In this document: positions 6,019 to 6,784 of the stretch, piece after piece
Position numbering within the stretch: position 1 is the first letter of the stretch
Layout of the letters: every line of letters begins with the position of its first letter
DNA from: an uncultured Bacteroidota bacterium
GTDB taxonomy: Bacteria > Bacteroidota > Bacteroidia > Chitinophagales > Chitinophagaceae
Direction of reading: 5' to 3'
Length of the DNA stretch: 6,784 bases
Assembly: GCA_903835145.1 (NCBI GenBank)
Contig: CAILMA010000163.1
Location: 1-6,784 of the forward strand
The notes under the pieces: generated by a model
Seen by the model: only the letters and a program-made list of their open reading frames with translations
Told to the model about the DNA's origin: nothing
Database searches by the model: none
Program-made: the position numbers and the translations under genes

Positions 6019-6762
6019 ATGTCCGTAAATCTTTGTATCGACTGGGGTAACACCAATATTAAGGCCGCAATATTCGAAAATGATGCTATAAAAAAATCAT
6101 TTGTTCTGGCTGAAGAGTCGCTGTTGGCTGATGTGGCTGCCATATTAGATACCCACAAACCCGATAAGGCAATTTTATGTGCAGTAGTAGATGGTGTTGA
6201 TGAACTCGCGAGTATGATAAAGGCCCGTATAACGTCGTTCATAAATATGGACGGCAACACATCGGTGCCTATTAATAATGCCTATGCCTCGCCTGAAACG
6301 CTGGGGCCGGACAGACTTGCGATGGTGACTGCAGCCTATACTTTGCAGCCCAATAAAAACAATCTTGTAGTATGTGTTGGCACCTGCCTCACCTTTAACC
6401 ACATTCAAAAAACAAAGACATTCAGAGGCGGCGCTATTTCTCCCGGATTGAAGATGAGGCTCAGGGCGATGCATGAGTTCACCAATAAATTACCCGAAGT
6501 TGATTTGGAAGGAGATATCCTGTTCCTTGGTTACGACACGGAGACCTGCATCAGAAGCGGCGCTGTGTTTGGTATGGTCGCTGAGATTGAAGGCATAATG
6601 AAGGAGTACGAATCTAAATACCCTGATTTTAACGCCATATTAACGGGGGGAGATGCCCCATTCTTTGCTGACAAGATAAAAAGTCAGATATTTGCCGACC
6701 CCGACTTATTGCTCAAAGGGCTAAACATAATTATAAACTATAATGTCTCATTTCCCCGCTAA
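6019..6762 (+). CDS. coaX: Type III pantothenate kinase
   Basis: CoaX phosphorylates pantothenate with ATP, the first step of coenzyme A synthesis, in the cytoplasm. The 247-residue product is a normal length. The N-terminal phosphate loop IDWGNTNIK (7-15) carries the conserved Asp8. GPDR (96-99) supplies Asp98, the equivalent of the catalytic base Asp105 of the Thermotoga maritima enzyme. GGAISPGLKMR (137-147), LHEF-like MHEFTNKLPEV (151-161) and LTGGDA (208-213) follow, with a C-terminal LLKGLNIIINYN (231-242). In the second phosphate motif the sequence is VCVGTCLTFN (118-127): Cys119 and Asn127 stand where most homologues have Asp. All other key elements are intact, so an active enzyme is still likely. 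The ATG at 6014 is out of frame. coaX diverges from surE and overlaps or abuts the next gene. Confidence 0.94.
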   Translation: MSVNLCIDWGNTNIKAAIFENDAIKKSFVLAEESLLADVAAILDTHKPDKAILCAVVDGVDELASMIKARITSFINMDGNTSVPINNAYASPETLGPDRLAMVTAAYTLQPNKNNLVVCVGTCLTFNHIQKTKTFRGGAISPGLKMRLRAMHEFTNKLPEVDLEGDILFLGYDTETCIRSGAVFGMVAEIEGIMKEYESKYPDFNAILTGGDAPFFADKIKSQIFADPDLLLKGLNIIINYNVSFPR

Positions 6763-6784
6763 ATGTTTGATCGTATTTCTGTTC
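6743..6784 (+). CDS. Start of a probable exported protein (3' end outside window)
   Basis: Fourteen codons remain before the window edge, reading MSHFPAKCLIVFLF. A lysine followed by a hydrophobic run resembles the start of a signal peptide. The frame overlaps the last 20 bases of coaX, an arrangement expected for a translationally coupled operon gene. The alternative is ATG 6763, directly after the coaX stop, reading MFDRISV, which has no signal-like character. No Shine-Dalgarno site supports either. The product cannot be identified from so little sequence. Confidence 0.4.
   Translation, partial: MSHFPAKCLIVFLF

Noticed and set aside
1..6784. A novel defence, mobile or otherwise undescribed system
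   Set aside because: Every substantial open frame belongs to a known housekeeping family, and no direct-repeat array, transposase, integrase, toxin-antitoxin pair or compositional island is visible.

Overview
This window reads as chromosomal housekeeping DNA from a Bacteroidota bacterium, most likely near the Chitinophagaceae or another sphingobacteria-like group. The support is threefold. TAnnTTTG-type -7 boxes, the Bacteroidota sigma-A signature, precede several genes. Shine-Dalgarno sites are mostly missing or weak. The set of protein families (saccharopine dehydrogenase, LysE-family exporter, Tsp/Prc protease, SurE, type III pantothenate kinase) fits the phylum. Genus assignment would need a database search.

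Layout from left to right. Bases 1-349 (minus strand) hold most of a YdiI/MenI-like hotdog acyl-CoA thioesterase cut off by the window edge. A short AT-rich divergent promoter region (350-465) separates it from a glutamate-forming saccharopine dehydrogenase (466-1794, plus), which ends at a strong intrinsic terminator (1820-1854). A LysE-family membrane exporter (1990-2628, plus) and a tail-specific S41 protease (2790-5009, plus) follow, each with its own likely promoter. The protease gene ends inside a 15-bp, UUCG-capped hairpin (5005-5038), which should also terminate the convergent surE gene (5051-5839, minus). surE and coaX (6019-6762, plus) diverge from a 179-bp intergenic region carrying a promoter-like box on each strand and a row of three small palindromes. 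A probable secreted or membrane protein gene starts at the right edge, overlapping the end of coaX.

The genes appear to form mostly separate transcription units, not one pathway: acyl-CoA hydrolysis (possibly menaquinone synthesis), lysine/saccharopine breakdown, small-molecule export, envelope protein quality control, nucleotide dephosphorylation and coenzyme A synthesis. Saccharopine dehydrogenase next to a LysE-family exporter could reflect shared amino-acid physiology, but the terminator and separate promoter between them argue against a tight operon.

I found no mobile element, CRISPR array, RNA gene, phage gene or evident novel system. The points most worth a second look are non-canonical residues at two usually acidic positions in CoaX, promoter boxes so close to start codons that surE may be leaderless, the phased palindromes upstream of surE, and the acidic cofactor-loop residues in the saccharopine dehydrogenase.
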